A stretch of DNA of 64,000 nt. Origin: JAIUNP01 sp020161975. Its GTDB lineage: Bacteria; Pseudomonadota; Alphaproteobacteria; Rhizobiales; Beijerinckiaceae. The notes under the pieces are model-generated. The model saw only the letters and a list, made by a program, of their open reading frames with translations, made no database searches and was not told where the DNA came from. Made by a program: the position numbers and the translations under genes. Location: assembly GCA_036745275.1 (NCBI GenBank), contig DAIOGK010000004.1:62001-126000 (forward strand), read 5' to 3'. Numbering within the stretch: the first letter of the stretch is position 1; the number at the start of each line of letters is the position of its first letter. Of this stretch, positions 53,300 through 63,223 are shown piece by piece.

Positions 53300-53492
53300 G
53301 CATGATCCGATGGCGTGATTGCCCCGGATCTGAGCCAACGCCCGCTTGTCGCTGGTTCAACGTGTCGGCAGGGCTGCTCCCGGGCAGTTCACGCTTCCAA
53401 GGCCGGAAGCGGCCGGCGGATGCGGGTGACAGTCAACCGCCATGCCGGCGCACTACTTTTCGAGGTTCTGGCCCTGCCTCCCCGGAGCATCA

Positions 53493-55175
53493 ATGTCCAA
53501 CCCAAATATCGCCCGTGAAGATTTCGCCGCGCTGCTCGAAGAATCGTTCCAGCGCGCCGACATGGCGGAAGGTACCGTCATCAAGGGCAAGGTCGTCGCC
53601 ATCGAGAAGGATGATGCGGTGATCGACGTCGGCCTCAAGACCGAAGGCCGCGTCAAGCTGAAGGAATTTACGGGCCCCAACAAGGACGTCATCCTCAAGA
53701 TCGGTGACGAGGTTGAGGTCTATCTCGAGCGCGTGGAGAACGCGCTGGGCGAAGCTGTCATCAGCCGCGACAAGGCCCGCCGTGAGGAATCCTGGGTCAA
53801 GCTCGAACAGGCGTTCGAGAAGCAGGAGAAGGTCAACGGGACCATCTTCAACCAGGTCAAGGGCGGTTACACCGTCGACCTCGACGGCGCCGTCGCCTTC
53901 CTGCCGCGTTCACAGGTCGATATTCGTCCGATCCGCGATGTCACCCCGCTCATGGGCGTTGTGCAGCCGTTCCAGATCCTCAAGATGGACCGTCGCCGCG
54001 GCAACATTGTTGTCTCGCGCCGCACCGTTCTCGAAGAGACCCGCGCCGAAGCCCGTTCGGAACTCGTGGCGAACCTCGAGGAAGGCCAGACCGTGGACGG
54101 CGTTGTCAAGAACATCACCGATTACGGTGCGTTCGTTGACCTCGGCGGCATCGACGGCCTGCTGCATGTGACCGACATCGCCTGGCGCCGCGTCAATCAC
54201 CCGACCGAGGTGCTGACTGTCGGCCAGACCGTCAAGGTCAAGATCATCAAGATCAACCAGGATACGCACCGCATCAGCCTCGGCATGAAGCAGCTGATGG
54301 GCGATCCGTGGGCTGGTATCGAGGCCAAGTACCCGATCGAGGCCAAGTTCACGGGCCGCGTGACCAACATCACGGACTACGGCGCGTTCGTTGAACTGGA
54401 GCCGGGCATTGAAGGCCTGATCCACGTCTCGGAAATGTCCTGGACCAAGAAGAACGTCCATCCCGGCAAGATCCTCTCCACCTCGCAGGAAGTGGAAGTG
54501 CAGATCCTTGAGGTGGATTCGGTCAAGCGCCGTATCTCGCTCGGCCTCAAGCAGACCCTCGCCAATCCGTGGGATGCCTTCGTCGAGAAGCATCCCGTCG
54601 GTTCGGTGGTCGAGGGCGAGGTCAAGAACAAGACCGAGTTCGGCCTGTTCATCGGCCTCGACGGCGATGTGGACGGCATGGTCCATCTCTCCGATCTCGA
54701 CTGGAACCGTCCGGGCGAGCAGGTGATGGAAGAGTACAAGAAGGGCGACGTCGTGCGCGCGGTCGTTCTCGATGTGGACATCGAGAAGGAGCGTATCTCG
54801 CTCGGCATCAAGCAGGTTGCGGGTGACCCCTTCGCCGACGCCGGCGAAATCAAGAAGGGTCAGGTCGTAACCTGTGAAGTGACCGAGGTGAAGGACGGCG
54901 GCCTTGAGGTGAAACTCGTCGGCACCGACCTTTCGACCTTCATCAAGCGCTCGGAAATCGCGCGCGACCGTGGCGAGCAGCGCCCCGAGCGCTTCGCTGC
55001 CGGCGAGAAGGTCGATGCCCGCGTCATCCTGTTCGACCGCAAGGCCCGCAAGGTCCAGGTGTCGATCAAGGCGCTGGAAGTGGCCGAAGAGAAGGAAGCC
55101 ATGGCGCAGTACGGCTCGGCCGACTCCGGCGCCACGCTGGGCGACATTCTCGGTGCCGCCCTCAAGCGGAAGTAA
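53493..55175 (+). CDS. rpsA: 30S ribosomal protein S1
   Basis: 560 residues with six S1 (OB-fold) repeats. The third and fourth show the typical cores NITDYGAFVDLGGIDGLLHV and NITDYGAFVELEPGIEGLIHV. The protein binds mRNA and brings it to the ribosome. Start ATG at 53493 (MSNPNIAREDFAALLEESFQ) follows CCGGAGC. It lies after the cmk terminator with about 190 nt of leader, where S1 autoregulation of its own mRNA is known in other bacteria. A strong terminator follows. Confidence 0.98.
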   Translation: MSNPNIAREDFAALLEESFQRADMAEGTVIKGKVVAIEKDDAVIDVGLKTEGRVKLKEFTGPNKDVILKIGDEVEVYLERVENALGEAVISRDKARREESWVKLEQAFEKQEKVNGTIFNQVKGGYTVDLDGAVAFLPRSQVDIRPIRDVTPLMGVVQPFQILKMDRRRGNIVVSRRTVLEETRAEARSELVANLEEGQTVDGVVKNITDYGAFVDLGGIDGLLHVTDIAWRRVNHPTEVLTVGQTVKVKIIKINQDTHRISLGMKQLMGDPWAGIEAKYPIEAKFTGRVTNITDYGAFVELEPGIEGLIHVSEMSWTKKNVHPGKILSTSQEVEVQILEVDSVKRRISLGLKQTLANPWDAFVEKHPVGSVVEGEVKNKTEFGLFIGLDGDVDGMVHLSDLDWNRPGEQVMEEYKKGDVVRAVVLDVDIEKERISLGIKQVAGDPFADAGEIKKGQVVTCEVTEVKDGGLEVKLVGTDLSTFIKRSEIARDRGEQRPERFAAGEKVDARVILFDRKARKVQVSIKALEVAEEKEAMAQYGSADSGATLGDILGAALKRK

Positions 55176-55202
55176 GCCTTCCCGCCTGGTTACAACGATT
55201 GC

Positions 55203-55231
55203 GAGCCCCGCCGGAAACGGCGGGGCTCTTT
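55203..55231 (+). terminator. Rho-independent terminator after rpsA
   Basis: GAGCCCCGCCG (55203-55213) pairs with CGGCGGGGCTC (55218-55228) around a GAAA tetraloop, followed by TTTC. Eleven GC-rich base pairs. Confidence 0.9.
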
Positions 55232-55310
55232 CGTTCGGGTGATTTCACCGTCCTGAAATCCTGTATCCTGCCGTCCGGTACAGGCCCAATCCATGTTTCA
55301 GGAGGTTTCG

Positions 55311-56366
55311 ATGCGCGCGATTATCGGTCTCGCGTTCCTTGCGGTCAGCACAGCTGCCCTCGCCCAGCAGCCGCTGACCGGCACGCCCTATACGATCGGC
55401 AAGGAATTCGCCTTCGCAGAGGATGGCGAAGGTGTCTCGGGCATGGCCTGCCTTGCGCCGGATGCGAATGGTGCGCGCGAGTGCCTCGTCGTCAACGACG
55501 AAGTGGAATATGCGGACATCGGGCGGCTCGCCGGGACAGTGCTCGAAAGCGCGGGGCGGAAGCTCGCGATCATCTTCGATCAGGACAAGGGGCAGGACAT
55601 TCTCGGCACTGCCCGCAATCCGATGTGCAAGAACGAAAAAGGCAAGATGATCGCGGACGGGTTTGAAGAACTCGACGGCGAGGGCATCGCGTTATCTGGC
55701 GACATGCTCTACGTCACCGGCTCGCACTCCTGCACCGGCAAGGGAAAGTACAAGGCTTCCGCCTATGTGCTCGCCCGTGTGAAGGTGGCGAGCGCCACCA
55801 CCATTGGCACATCTGCCACCGTCGAGCGGACGTGGCGCGTGGCGGACATGCTGGCGGCAAGCACTGCCGGCCAGGCCTACGGCGCGAAAAAGGAGGTCGG
55901 CACCAATATCGAGGGACTGGCCGTTGCGGGGGACCGGCTTTTCGTGGGGCTGCGCACACCGGTTACGGATGGCAAGGCGCACATCGTCAGCGCGCCGGTG
56001 ACAGCGCTCTTTGCCGCCGGCACGGCGCCGCTCGACCCGGGAATTGTGACAAGCCACATCGTTCCGCTCGGCGCGGGCGTCGGCATCCGCGATCTCGCTG
56101 CCTTGAAGGACGGGCGGCTGCTGGTGCTTGCCGGCCCAAGCAACGAACAACCCGAGGTGACCTTCAGCCTCTGGCTGTTCAATCCTGCGGGTGATGCGCT
56201 GAAACCCATCGGCCAGCTCGCGCCGGTGAAGGCGCCCGATGGCGACACCGGCAAGGCCGAGACCGTGACCATTCTCGACGAGAAGGGCAAGACGCTGCGG
56301 CTGCTCATCCTCTACGACAATATTAGGAACGGTGCGCCGCAGGAGGTTTCCGTCACCCTGCCGTGA
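55311..56366 (+). CDS. Exported DUF3616 protein
   Basis: 351 residues with signal peptide MRAIIGLAFLAVSTAALA. The body matches DUF3616 (segments FEELDGEGIALSGDMLYVTGSH, TNIEGLAVAGDRLFVGLR and IRDLAALKDGRLLVLAGP) and is probably a beta-propeller. Cysteines (MACLAPD, GARECLV, NPMCKN, SHSCTG) may form disulfides in the periplasm. Function is unknown. Start at 55311 after CAGGAGG; no partner gene. It converges with the nitroreductase. Confidence 0.87.
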   Translation: MRAIIGLAFLAVSTAALAQQPLTGTPYTIGKEFAFAEDGEGVSGMACLAPDANGARECLVVNDEVEYADIGRLAGTVLESAGRKLAIIFDQDKGQDILGTARNPMCKNEKGKMIADGFEELDGEGIALSGDMLYVTGSHSCTGKGKYKASAYVLARVKVASATTIGTSATVERTWRVADMLAASTAGQAYGAKKEVGTNIEGLAVAGDRLFVGLRTPVTDGKAHIVSAPVTALFAAGTAPLDPGIVTSHIVPLGAGVGIRDLAALKDGRLLVLAGPSNEQPEVTFSLWLFNPAGDALKPIGQLAPVKAPDGDTGKAETVTILDEKGKTLRLLILYDNIRNGAPQEVSVTLP

Positions 56367-56381
56367 GTGCGGTGGCCCGCC

Positions 56382-57050
56382 TCAGAGAAAGGTTGCGACC
56401 TGATCGAGCGGCTTCTTGGTGATCACCGGCACCTGACAGCCTTCCGCCGGATGGCCGACGACGAGCAGGATCACGGCCTTTTCGTTGTCGGGACGACCGC
56501 AGATATCGTTGAGAAAGCCCATCGGCGCCGGGGTGTGGGTGAGGCTGGCGAGGCCAGCCTCGTGCACCGCCGCAACGAGAAATCCCGCTGCGATCCCCAC
56601 GGATTCGGGCACGTAATAGTGCTTGACCCGATGGCCGTTGGCATCGACCGCGTGTCGCTGCGCAAAAATGGCAATCAACCAGGGCGCGGTTTCGAGGAAG
56701 GGTTTCTCCCAGTCTGTACCGAGATGGGCGAGCGCGCCGAGCCATTCCTCTCCTGCGCGACCGGCATAGAATGCCTTTTCCTCCTCCTCGGCGGCGATGC
56801 GGATTTTCCGCTTCACCTCAGGGTCGGAAATACAGACGAAGGTCCAGGGCTGCTGATTGGCGCCCGAGGGCGCGCCGGCTGCCGTCATTACCAGATCCTC
56901 GATGACGCTTTGCGGCACTGGCCTGTCAGAAAAATCGCGCACCGTACGGCGGGTCCTGAGGCCGGCCCGGAACGTCGCCGCACGGGCGGCGACATCGGCA
57001 TCCGGGCGCGGCTTGAATTCCAGTGGCTGCATTCGGGCAATCTCGGTCAT
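56382..57050 (-). CDS. Nitroreductase-family flavoprotein
   Basis: 222 residues. FMN-binding and dimer features: RRTVRDFSDRPVP, AAGAPSGANQQPWTFV, and a late segment EAGLASLTHTPAPMGFL. The group is near the iodotyrosine deiodinase/BluB-like branch (KRKIRIAAEEEEKAFYAGRAGEEW). It reduces an unknown substrate with NAD(P)H. It diverges from polA with 77 nt between and converges with the DUF3616 gene. Confidence 0.92.
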   Translation of the reverse strand: MTEIARMQPLEFKPRPDADVAARAATFRAGLRTRRTVRDFSDRPVPQSVIEDLVMTAAGAPSGANQQPWTFVCISDPEVKRKIRIAAEEEEKAFYAGRAGEEWLGALAHLGTDWEKPFLETAPWLIAIFAQRHAVDANGHRVKHYYVPESVGIAAGFLVAAVHEAGLASLTHTPAPMGFLNDICGRPDNEKAVILLVVGHPAEGCQVPVITKKPLDQVATFL

Positions 57051-57127
57051 TCATTCCCCTTGGGATTTCCCGCCGCCATCGAATTGGCGGGTGGCACTTT
57101 GGCGCGCGGACGGCTAGCGTGCGCAGC

Positions 57128-60100
57128 ATGTCGAACACGCTCCTCCCCGTCAAACCCGGCGATCAGGTCTTTCTGGTCGATGGCTCGAATTTCATCTTCC
57201 GCGCCTATTTCCAGTCGATGAACCAGGACCGGAAGTACAACTACCGCTCGGATGGCCTGCCCTCCGGCGCGGTGCGGCTGTTCGCCAACAAGATGTTCCA
57301 GATCGTGCGCGACGGCGTTCTCGGCACTAGGCCGACGCATCTTGCCGTGATTTTCGACAAGTCGGAGAACTCCTTCCGCAAGCAGCTTTACCCCGCCTAC
57401 AAGGCCAACCGCTCGGCGCCGCCGGTTGATCTTGTGCCGCAGTTCCCGCTGATGCGGGCCGTGGTGCGGGCCTTCGGGCTGACACCGGTGGAGCAGGACA
57501 CTTACGAGGCCGATGATCTGATCGCCACTTATGCCCGGCAGGCGGCCGCAGCAGGGGCCAATGTGCTCATCATCTCCGCCGACAAGGACCTGATGCAGCT
57601 CATCGGTCCCAATGTCGCGATGCATGATCCCGCCTCGGGTGATTCTGCCCGGAAGGGCGGGCGCGAGGAGCGCAACATCGGCGTACCGGAAGTAATCGAT
57701 TATTTCGGCGTGCCGCCCGAAAAGGTCGTCGATGTGCAGTCGCTCGCGGGCGATGCCACCGACAATGTGCCCGGCGCGCCCGGCATTGGCATCAAGACTG
57801 CCGCGCTACTGATCAACGAATACGGCGATCTCGACACGCTCATCGCCCGCGCAGGCGAGATCAAGCAACCCAAACGGCGCGAAACGCTGACCGATCCCGC
57901 CGTGATCGAGAAGGTGCGTATTTCGCAAAAGCTCGTGGCGCTGGTCGATGATGTGCCCGCCGTCCATCCGCTTGAGACGCTGGGCGCGGGCGCTCCTGAT
58001 CCCCAAGCGCTGGTGGCTTTCCTCAAGGCGATGGAGTTCACGACGCTCCAGAAGCGCGCGGTCGAGGTATTCGGCGCCACGCTGGAGGGAGTTGCGCCGG
58101 AGGCCGATCTCAAGCCGGGCGGGCCGGTTGCAGCGGCTCTGCTGGAAAAATTCCGGACAGAGGCCGCAACCGCCGGGCTGGACCTGCCGACGCCGCGCGC
58201 TGCGCCCCGCGCGGCAGATCCGGTTGCTGCAACAGCACCCGCCGCCCCGGCCGGGGCCCTGACGCCGCAGGCTTTGGCAGACGCGCGCCGCAATGCCGCC
58301 TCCGCACCAATCGATACCAGCCGCTATGAAACTGTGACCGACCTTGCGCGGCTTGCCGACTGGATCGGGATGGCAAATGTCGCGGGCGTTGTCGCCTTTG
58401 ATACCGAGACAACCTCGCTCGACCCCATGCAGGCGGAGCTTGTCGGCCTGTCGCTGGCGGTCGCGCCGGGGATTGCCTGCTATGTGCCGCTCAATCACAA
58501 GGAAAGCGGCGGCAGCGACCTTTTCGGCGGCGGCGCACGCCTGCCGGACCAGATGGACGAACGGGCGGCGCTGGACCTGCTGGCGCCGCTTCTGGCCGAT
58601 CCCGGCGTGCTCAAGGTTGGGCAGAACCTCAAATACGACCAGCTCGTCATGGCCGAGCGCGGCATCGCCGTTGCGCCCATCGACGACACGATGCTGATTT
58701 CCTATGTGCTTGATGCCGGTCGCAACGGGCATGGCATGGATGAGCTTTCAGAGCGACATCTCGGTCACAAGCCAATCTCGTTCGATGCTGTGACGGGGAC
58801 GGGCAAGAACCGCATCACCTTTGATCGGGTCGCCATCGACAAAGCCACGGCCTATGCCGCCGAGGATGCGGATGTGACGCTGCGCCTCTGGCAGGTGCTG
58901 AAACCGCGCCTTGCCGCCGAGGCCATGACCACCGTCTATGAAACGCTTGAACGCGACATGCCGCCGGTTCTGGCGCGGATGGAGCAGCGCGGCATCGCCA
59001 TCGACCGGCAGATTCTCTCCCGCCTGTCGGGCGAGTTCGCCCAATCCATGGCGCGACTCGAAGCCGAGGTGCAGGAGCTTGCGGGAGAGCGCTTCAACCT
59101 CGGTTCGCCCAAGCAGATCGGCGATATCCTTTTTGGCAAAATGGGGCTGCCCGGCGCGAAAAAGACCGCGACGGGCGCCTGGTCCACCAGCGCGCAAGTG
59201 CTGGAGGATCTCGCTGAGCAGGGCCACGAGTTGCCGCGCCGCCTGCTCGACTGGCGACAACTTTCGAAGCTGAAATCGACCTACACCGATGCGCTGCCGG
59301 GCTATGTCAATCCGCGCACCCAGCGGGTTCATACATCCTTTGCGCTGGCGGCCACGACCACGGGACGGCTTTCCTCCTCCGAACCCAATATCCAGAACAT
59401 TCCCGTGCGCACCGAGGAGGGGCGGAAGATCCGCACCGCTTTCATCGCCACGCCCGGTCACAAGCTGATTTCCGCCGACTACAGCCAGATCGAACTCAGG
59501 CTGCTGGCGCATATCGCCGATATTCCACAGTTGCGGCAGGCGTTCGCGGACGGGGTGGACATTCATGCGATGACAGCAAGCGAGATGTTCGGCGTGCCGG
59601 TCGCCGGGATGCCGTCGGATGTGCGGCGCCGGGCCAAGGCGATCAACTTCGGCATCATCTATGGCATTTCCGCCTTCGGACTTGCCAACCAGCTCGGCAT
59701 TCCGCGCGAGGAGGCGGGCGCCTATATCCGGCAGTATTTCGAACGTTTCCCCGGCATCCGCGACTACATGGACGCGACGAAGGCCTTTGCGCGGGCCAAC
59801 GGTTATGTCGAGACGATTTTCGGGCGCAAGTGTCACTACCCGAATATCAAATCCTCAAACCCCGCCGAGCGCGCCTTCAACGAGCGGGCGGCGATCAACG
59901 CGCCGATCCAGGGCTCCGCCGCCGACATCATCCGCCGGGCCATGCAGCGCATGGAAGCGGCGCTGGCGGCGCACAAACTCAACGCCGCCATGCTGCTTCA
60001 GGTGCACGATGAACTTATCTTCGAGGTGCCGGAAGCCGAGGTCGAAGCAACGATTCCGGTTATCCGGCAGGTGATGGTGGACGCGCCGCACCCGGCCATC

Positions 60101-60163
60101 GCGCTGAAGGTGCCGCTTCAGGTCGATGCAAGGGCCGCGCAGAACTGGGACGAGGCCCATTGA
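57128..60163 (+). CDS. polA: DNA polymerase I
   Basis: 1,011 residues. The 5' nuclease domain (about 1-300) has LVDGSNFIFRAYF, EADDLIATYA and DATDNVPGAPGIGIKTA. The 3'-5' exonuclease part keeps the DEDD acids (AFDTETTSLD, QNLKYDQLV, YAAEDADVTL), so proofreading is expected. The polymerase has motif A DYSQIELRLLAH, the O-helix RRRAKAINFGIIYG, and motif C VHDELIFEV. A linker rich in Ala/Pro lies near 385-420. ATG 57128 gives the standard start. It converges with the amidotransferase, 5 nt apart. Confidence 0.98.
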   Translation: MSNTLLPVKPGDQVFLVDGSNFIFRAYFQSMNQDRKYNYRSDGLPSGAVRLFANKMFQIVRDGVLGTRPTHLAVIFDKSENSFRKQLYPAYKANRSAPPVDLVPQFPLMRAVVRAFGLTPVEQDTYEADDLIATYARQAAAAGANVLIISADKDLMQLIGPNVAMHDPASGDSARKGGREERNIGVPEVIDYFGVPPEKVVDVQSLAGDATDNVPGAPGIGIKTAALLINEYGDLDTLIARAGEIKQPKRRETLTDPAVIEKVRISQKLVALVDDVPAVHPLETLGAGAPDPQALVAFLKAMEFTTLQKRAVEVFGATLEGVAPEADLKPGGPVAAALLEKFRTEAATAGLDLPTPRAAPRAADPVAATAPAAPAGALTPQALADARRNAASAPIDTSRYETVTDLARLADWIGMANVAGVVAFDTETTSLDPMQAELVGLSLAVAPGIACYVPLNHKESGGSDLFGGGARLPDQMDERAALDLLAPLLADPGVLKVGQNLKYDQLVMAERGIAVAPIDDTMLISYVLDAGRNGHGMDELSERHLGHKPISFDAVTGTGKNRITFDRVAIDKATAYAAEDADVTLRLWQVLKPRLAAEAMTTVYETLERDMPPVLARMEQRGIAIDRQILSRLSGEFAQSMARLEAEVQELAGERFNLGSPKQIGDILFGKMGLPGAKKTATGAWSTSAQVLEDLAEQGHELPRRLLDWRQLSKLKSTYTDALPGYVNPRTQRVHTSFALAATTTGRLSSSEPNIQNIPVRTEEGRKIRTAFIATPGHKLISADYSQIELRLLAHIADIPQLRQAFADGVDIHAMTASEMFGVPVAGMPSDVRRRAKAINFGIIYGISAFGLANQLGIPREEAGAYIRQYFERFPGIRDYMDATKAFARANGYVETIFGRKCHYPNIKSSNPAERAFNERAAINAPIQGSAADIIRRAMQRMEAALAAHKLNAAMLLQVHDELIFEVPEAEVEATIPVIRQVMVDAPHPAIALKVPLQVDARAAQNWDEAH

Positions 60164-60168
60164 GCGGT

Positions 60169-60960
60169 TTATGCCGCCAACCGGGACGTTACATTCATCG
60201 GCAGGATTTCCACCGCCTGCCCGGCCCTTGCGACCAGAACGGAGCCTTGCGGGATGGGAATCCAGCAGCCGCGTTCCTCGTCATAGGGTTCGGAGACAAC
60301 GCAAAGGCCGCCTGATTTGGCCTTGCGCCAGTAGAGCGTAGGCGCCTTGCCGTCACAGGCCCAGCGGAAGGCGTAGATGTCCTTGCCGTTCGTCAATGCC
60401 GAGGTGAAGCGCAGCGCCTCGGTGATGCCGGCCTCGCGCATCTGCGCCTTCACATCCGCGAGCACGGAGGCAAAAGCCTCGACCGGATCATGGGCGCCAA
60501 TGCGGGCGAGCGCCGCCAGAAACAGGGATTCCGAATCGGTCGTGCCGTGGCGCGCGGTGTAGAACTCATCGGGAATGAGATTCTCGATTCGCCGCCGCAG
60601 GCCGGTGAACCCGCCAACCTGGCCGTTATGCATGAACATCCAGCCGGCGTGGGCGTAGGGGTGGCAGTTGGCACGGCTGGTCTGGGTGCCCGTCGCGGCG
60701 CGCACATGGGCAAAAAACAGGCGGGAGCGGACTTGGGCGCAGAGCGATTTCAGGTTTTCATCCGACCAAGCAGGCCGCACCTCGCGGTACAGCCCCGGCA
60801 CGTCGCGCTCGCCATACCAGCCGACGCCGAACCCGTCGCCGTTGGTTTCCGTCTTGCCCTCGCTGGCGTGCAGCGACTGGTGCACCAGCGAGTGGCGCGG
60901 ATTGACGATCACGTCCTCAAGGTAGACCGGGGTTCCCCGGTAGGCGATCCAGCGGCACAT
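60169..60960 (-). CDS. Class II glutamine amidotransferase (YafJ-like)
   Basis: 263 residues. Cys2 directly after Met1 is the N-terminal nucleophile (MCRWIAYRG). NGDGFGVGWYG, FFAHVRAAT, NCHPYAHAGWMFMHNGQVG and GTTDSESLF are family features of the GATase_4 type. The acceptor for the released ammonia is unknown; there is no synthetase domain. It has a short gap (65 nt) to the exported unknown gene upstream on the same strand and converges with polA. Confidence 0.93.
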   Translation of the reverse strand: MCRWIAYRGTPVYLEDVIVNPRHSLVHQSLHASEGKTETNGDGFGVGWYGERDVPGLYREVRPAWSDENLKSLCAQVRSRLFFAHVRAATGTQTSRANCHPYAHAGWMFMHNGQVGGFTGLRRRIENLIPDEFYTARHGTTDSESLFLAALARIGAHDPVEAFASVLADVKAQMREAGITEALRFTSALTNGKDIYAFRWACDGKAPTLYWRKAKSGGLCVVSEPYDEERGCWIPIPQGSVLVARAGQAVEILPMNVTSRLAA

Positions 60961-61025
60961 GCGGCAAGGTCCGATTCAAGCTCGGGCCAAGCCTAGCTGT
61001 CTGAATCTTCGCCGGCAATCCGCCT

Positions 61026-61547
61026 TTACCCGCCGCAGCTGAAATCGATCTTGGCGACCTTGCGCGACTTGCCGATCTTGGCTTCCACCTCGATGGGGGC
61101 ACAGGTGGCGTTGTCGATGACGAAAGCCTTGTGGGCAAGGCCGCTCTCGCCAAAGACGAAACCGCCATAAACGCGGTTCAGCAGGATCTTGTTGCCGGCC
61201 TTGGTGAACTGGGTCACCTTCACCTGTGCCAAATCGCGGGCGAGCTTGTCCGACGAACGGGTGTTTTTCGTGCCCTGAAACTGGAGGGTAACGAACAGTG
61301 CATCCGCCGGCTCCCCGGCATCCCCCTCGCCCAGAACGGTGTTGTGCAATTTCTTCTTGGTCCCGACGAGATTTTCCGAGAGCGTGCCCGACCCTTCCAG
61401 AAACAGTTGCACCTTCAAATCCTGAAGCACCACCGGCACAGTGCTGGTCGCCTCTGCCGCCGGCGCCTTCTGTTGCGCCTTCTGCTGCGACAGGGCCGGA
61501 CCGGCGATCAGCATCGCCGCGGCCAGAACGGCTGCATGAAACTTCAT
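61026..61547 (-). CDS. Small exported protein, unknown
   Basis: 173 residues with a signal peptide (MKFHAAVLAAAMLIAGPALS). The mature start is Gln/Lys/Ala-rich (QQKAQQKAPAAEA). The body has a mixed alpha/beta look (VVLQDLKVQLFLEGSGTL, FVTLQFQGTKNTR) and a C-terminal Cys pair (NATCAPIEV, IDFSCGG) that could form a disulfide. No family recognised. It is on the same strand as the amidotransferase and diverges from the antiporter by 237 nt. Confidence 0.75.
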   Translation of the reverse strand: MKFHAAVLAAAMLIAGPALSQQKAQQKAPAAEATSTVPVVLQDLKVQLFLEGSGTLSENLVGTKKKLHNTVLGEGDAGEPADALFVTLQFQGTKNTRSSDKLARDLAQVKVTQFTKAGNKILLNRVYGGFVFGESGLAHKAFVIDNATCAPIEVEAKIGKSRKVAKIDFSCGG

Positions 61548-61784
61548 GATAAAATCCCCTCGTTGCCCGTTCGCGATAGGCGCTCGACACCACCCCGGTC
61601 AATCCGTCGGTTGAGCCGGCCTTGCGATGACGCGTGAATTAGGGCCGGCAACCTGAACGAATTCTGACTTTTTCTCTTCTGGAGTATTTTTGTCACAGCT
61701 TGACCCCCTCCGGCCGAGCCTTCAAATTGCGGAACAAGATACTGGGACAAGACAGGCGCGACCAGCGCTTGCCGGGGGCGTTTT
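61548..61784. other. Divergent promoter region, exported protein / antiporter
   Basis: 237 nt with no gene. It must hold the promoters for both directions. I see no repeat or box that I can name. Confidence 0.4.
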
Positions 61785-63218
61785 ATGCAATTTGGACAGT
61801 TCAGCCGTGCGGGATTCTGGCGCGCTCTAACCTTTATCTCTGCGCTGCTCGCAGTCGAACCGTCGCATGCTGCCGAAGCACTGGACGGGCGGACGCTCGG
61901 CATCGTCTGGTCCCTGCCCTTCGCCGGTCTGCTTTTGACCATGGCGACGGCTCCCCTGTTCATTCCGCACACCTGGGAACATCACTACGGTAAGTTTGCG
62001 GCCTTCTGGTCGCTGCTGGTGCTGATGCCGATGCTGCTTTCGCTGGGCGGCATGATCACGCTGGAATCCTTCCTGCACGCGATGCTTGTCGAGTATCTGC
62101 CTTTCATCATCCTGCTGTTCGCACTTTACACGATCTCGGGGGGCATTCTCGTCACCGGCAACCTGCGCGGCACAACACACACCAATGTCATCCTGCTGCT
62201 GATTGGCACGGTTTTGGCGAGTTTTGTTGGCACAACCGGCGCTTCGATGATCATGATCCGTCCGGTGGTGCGCGCCAATGATAATCGGCACTACAACGTC
62301 CATGTGATCATCTTCTTTATCCTGATGGTCTCGAATGTCGGCGGCAGCCTGACGCCGCTCGGTGATCCGCCGCTGTTCGTCGGCTTCCTGCGCGGGGTGG
62401 ATTTCTTCTGGACCGCCAAGGCTCTGTACGTGCCGACGGCCATCACCATCGCCATCCTGACGGCAATGTTCATCGTCATCGATACCTTTTTCCAGCGCAA
62501 GGAAGCGGACAGGCCGCCCCTTAAGGACAAGACACCGGAACGCGGCATCAAGCTCTACGGGCTGGTCAATGTGCCGCTGCTGCTCGGGGTCATCGGCGCC
62601 ATCCTGATGTCCGCCATGTGGAAATCGGGCGTCAAGATCTCGCTGCCGGGTGCTGACATTCCACTGGAAGGCCTCGCTCGCGATCTCATCATGCTCGGGC
62701 TGGTCTGGCTGTCGCTGACGCTGACGCCGAAGCAGGTGAGGGCCGGCAATGAATTTTCCTGGGGCGCGATCCTGGAGGTCGGCAAGCTCTTTGCCGCGAT
62801 CTTCATCTGCGTGATCCCGGTCATCGCCATCCTGAAAGCCGGGCCTGCCGGTGTTTTTGCCCCGCTTGTCGCGCTGGTGACAACATCCGATGGCAGCGCC
62901 CACGTCCCGATGTATTATTTCCTGACCGGTATCCTGTCCTCGTTCCTCGACAACGCGCCCACCTACCTTGTGTTCTTCGAGCTTGCCGGCGGCAATCCGG
63001 TCGAGTTGATGACAACGAAGGCCGCCATCCTGAAAGCGATTTCGCTCGGCGCGGTCTACATGGGTGCCAATACCTACATCGGCAATGCACCTAACCTGAT
63101 GGTGGCCACCATCGCCAAGGGCATGGGCATCAAGATGCCGAGTTTTGTCGGCTATATGGGCTGGACGGCAGTGATCTTCGTGCCCGTGCTGCTCTTTGTC
63201 GGCTTCGTGCTGATCTGA
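61785..63218 (+). CDS. Sodium/proton antiporter (NhaD-like, CitMHS/IT superfamily)
   Basis: 477 residues, about 12-13 helices. The start looks like a signal or first helix (ALTFISALLAVEPSHA). Features: TTGASMIMIRPVVRAN, SNVGGSLTPLGDPPLFVGFLRG and SSFLDNAPTYLVFFELAGG, which match the NhaD antiporters. Likely exports Na+ for H+ at the inner membrane. It ends 5 nt from the convergent glcF gene. Confidence 0.92.
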   Translation: MQFGQFSRAGFWRALTFISALLAVEPSHAAEALDGRTLGIVWSLPFAGLLLTMATAPLFIPHTWEHHYGKFAAFWSLLVLMPMLLSLGGMITLESFLHAMLVEYLPFIILLFALYTISGGILVTGNLRGTTHTNVILLLIGTVLASFVGTTGASMIMIRPVVRANDNRHYNVHVIIFFILMVSNVGGSLTPLGDPPLFVGFLRGVDFFWTAKALYVPTAITIAILTAMFIVIDTFFQRKEADRPPLKDKTPERGIKLYGLVNVPLLLGVIGAILMSAMWKSGVKISLPGADIPLEGLARDLIMLGLVWLSLTLTPKQVRAGNEFSWGAILEVGKLFAAIFICVIPVIAILKAGPAGVFAPLVALVTTSDGSAHVPMYYFLTGILSSFLDNAPTYLVFFELAGGNPVELMTTKAAILKAISLGAVYMGANTYIGNAPNLMVATIAKGMGIKMPSFVGYMGWTAVIFVPVLLFVGFVLI

Positions 63219-63223
63219 GACCT

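Noticed and set aside
61827..62903. 358-residue minus-strand frame inside the antiporter gene
   Set aside because: It is antisense to an unmistakable membrane transporter, very rich in Gln, Arg and Asp.
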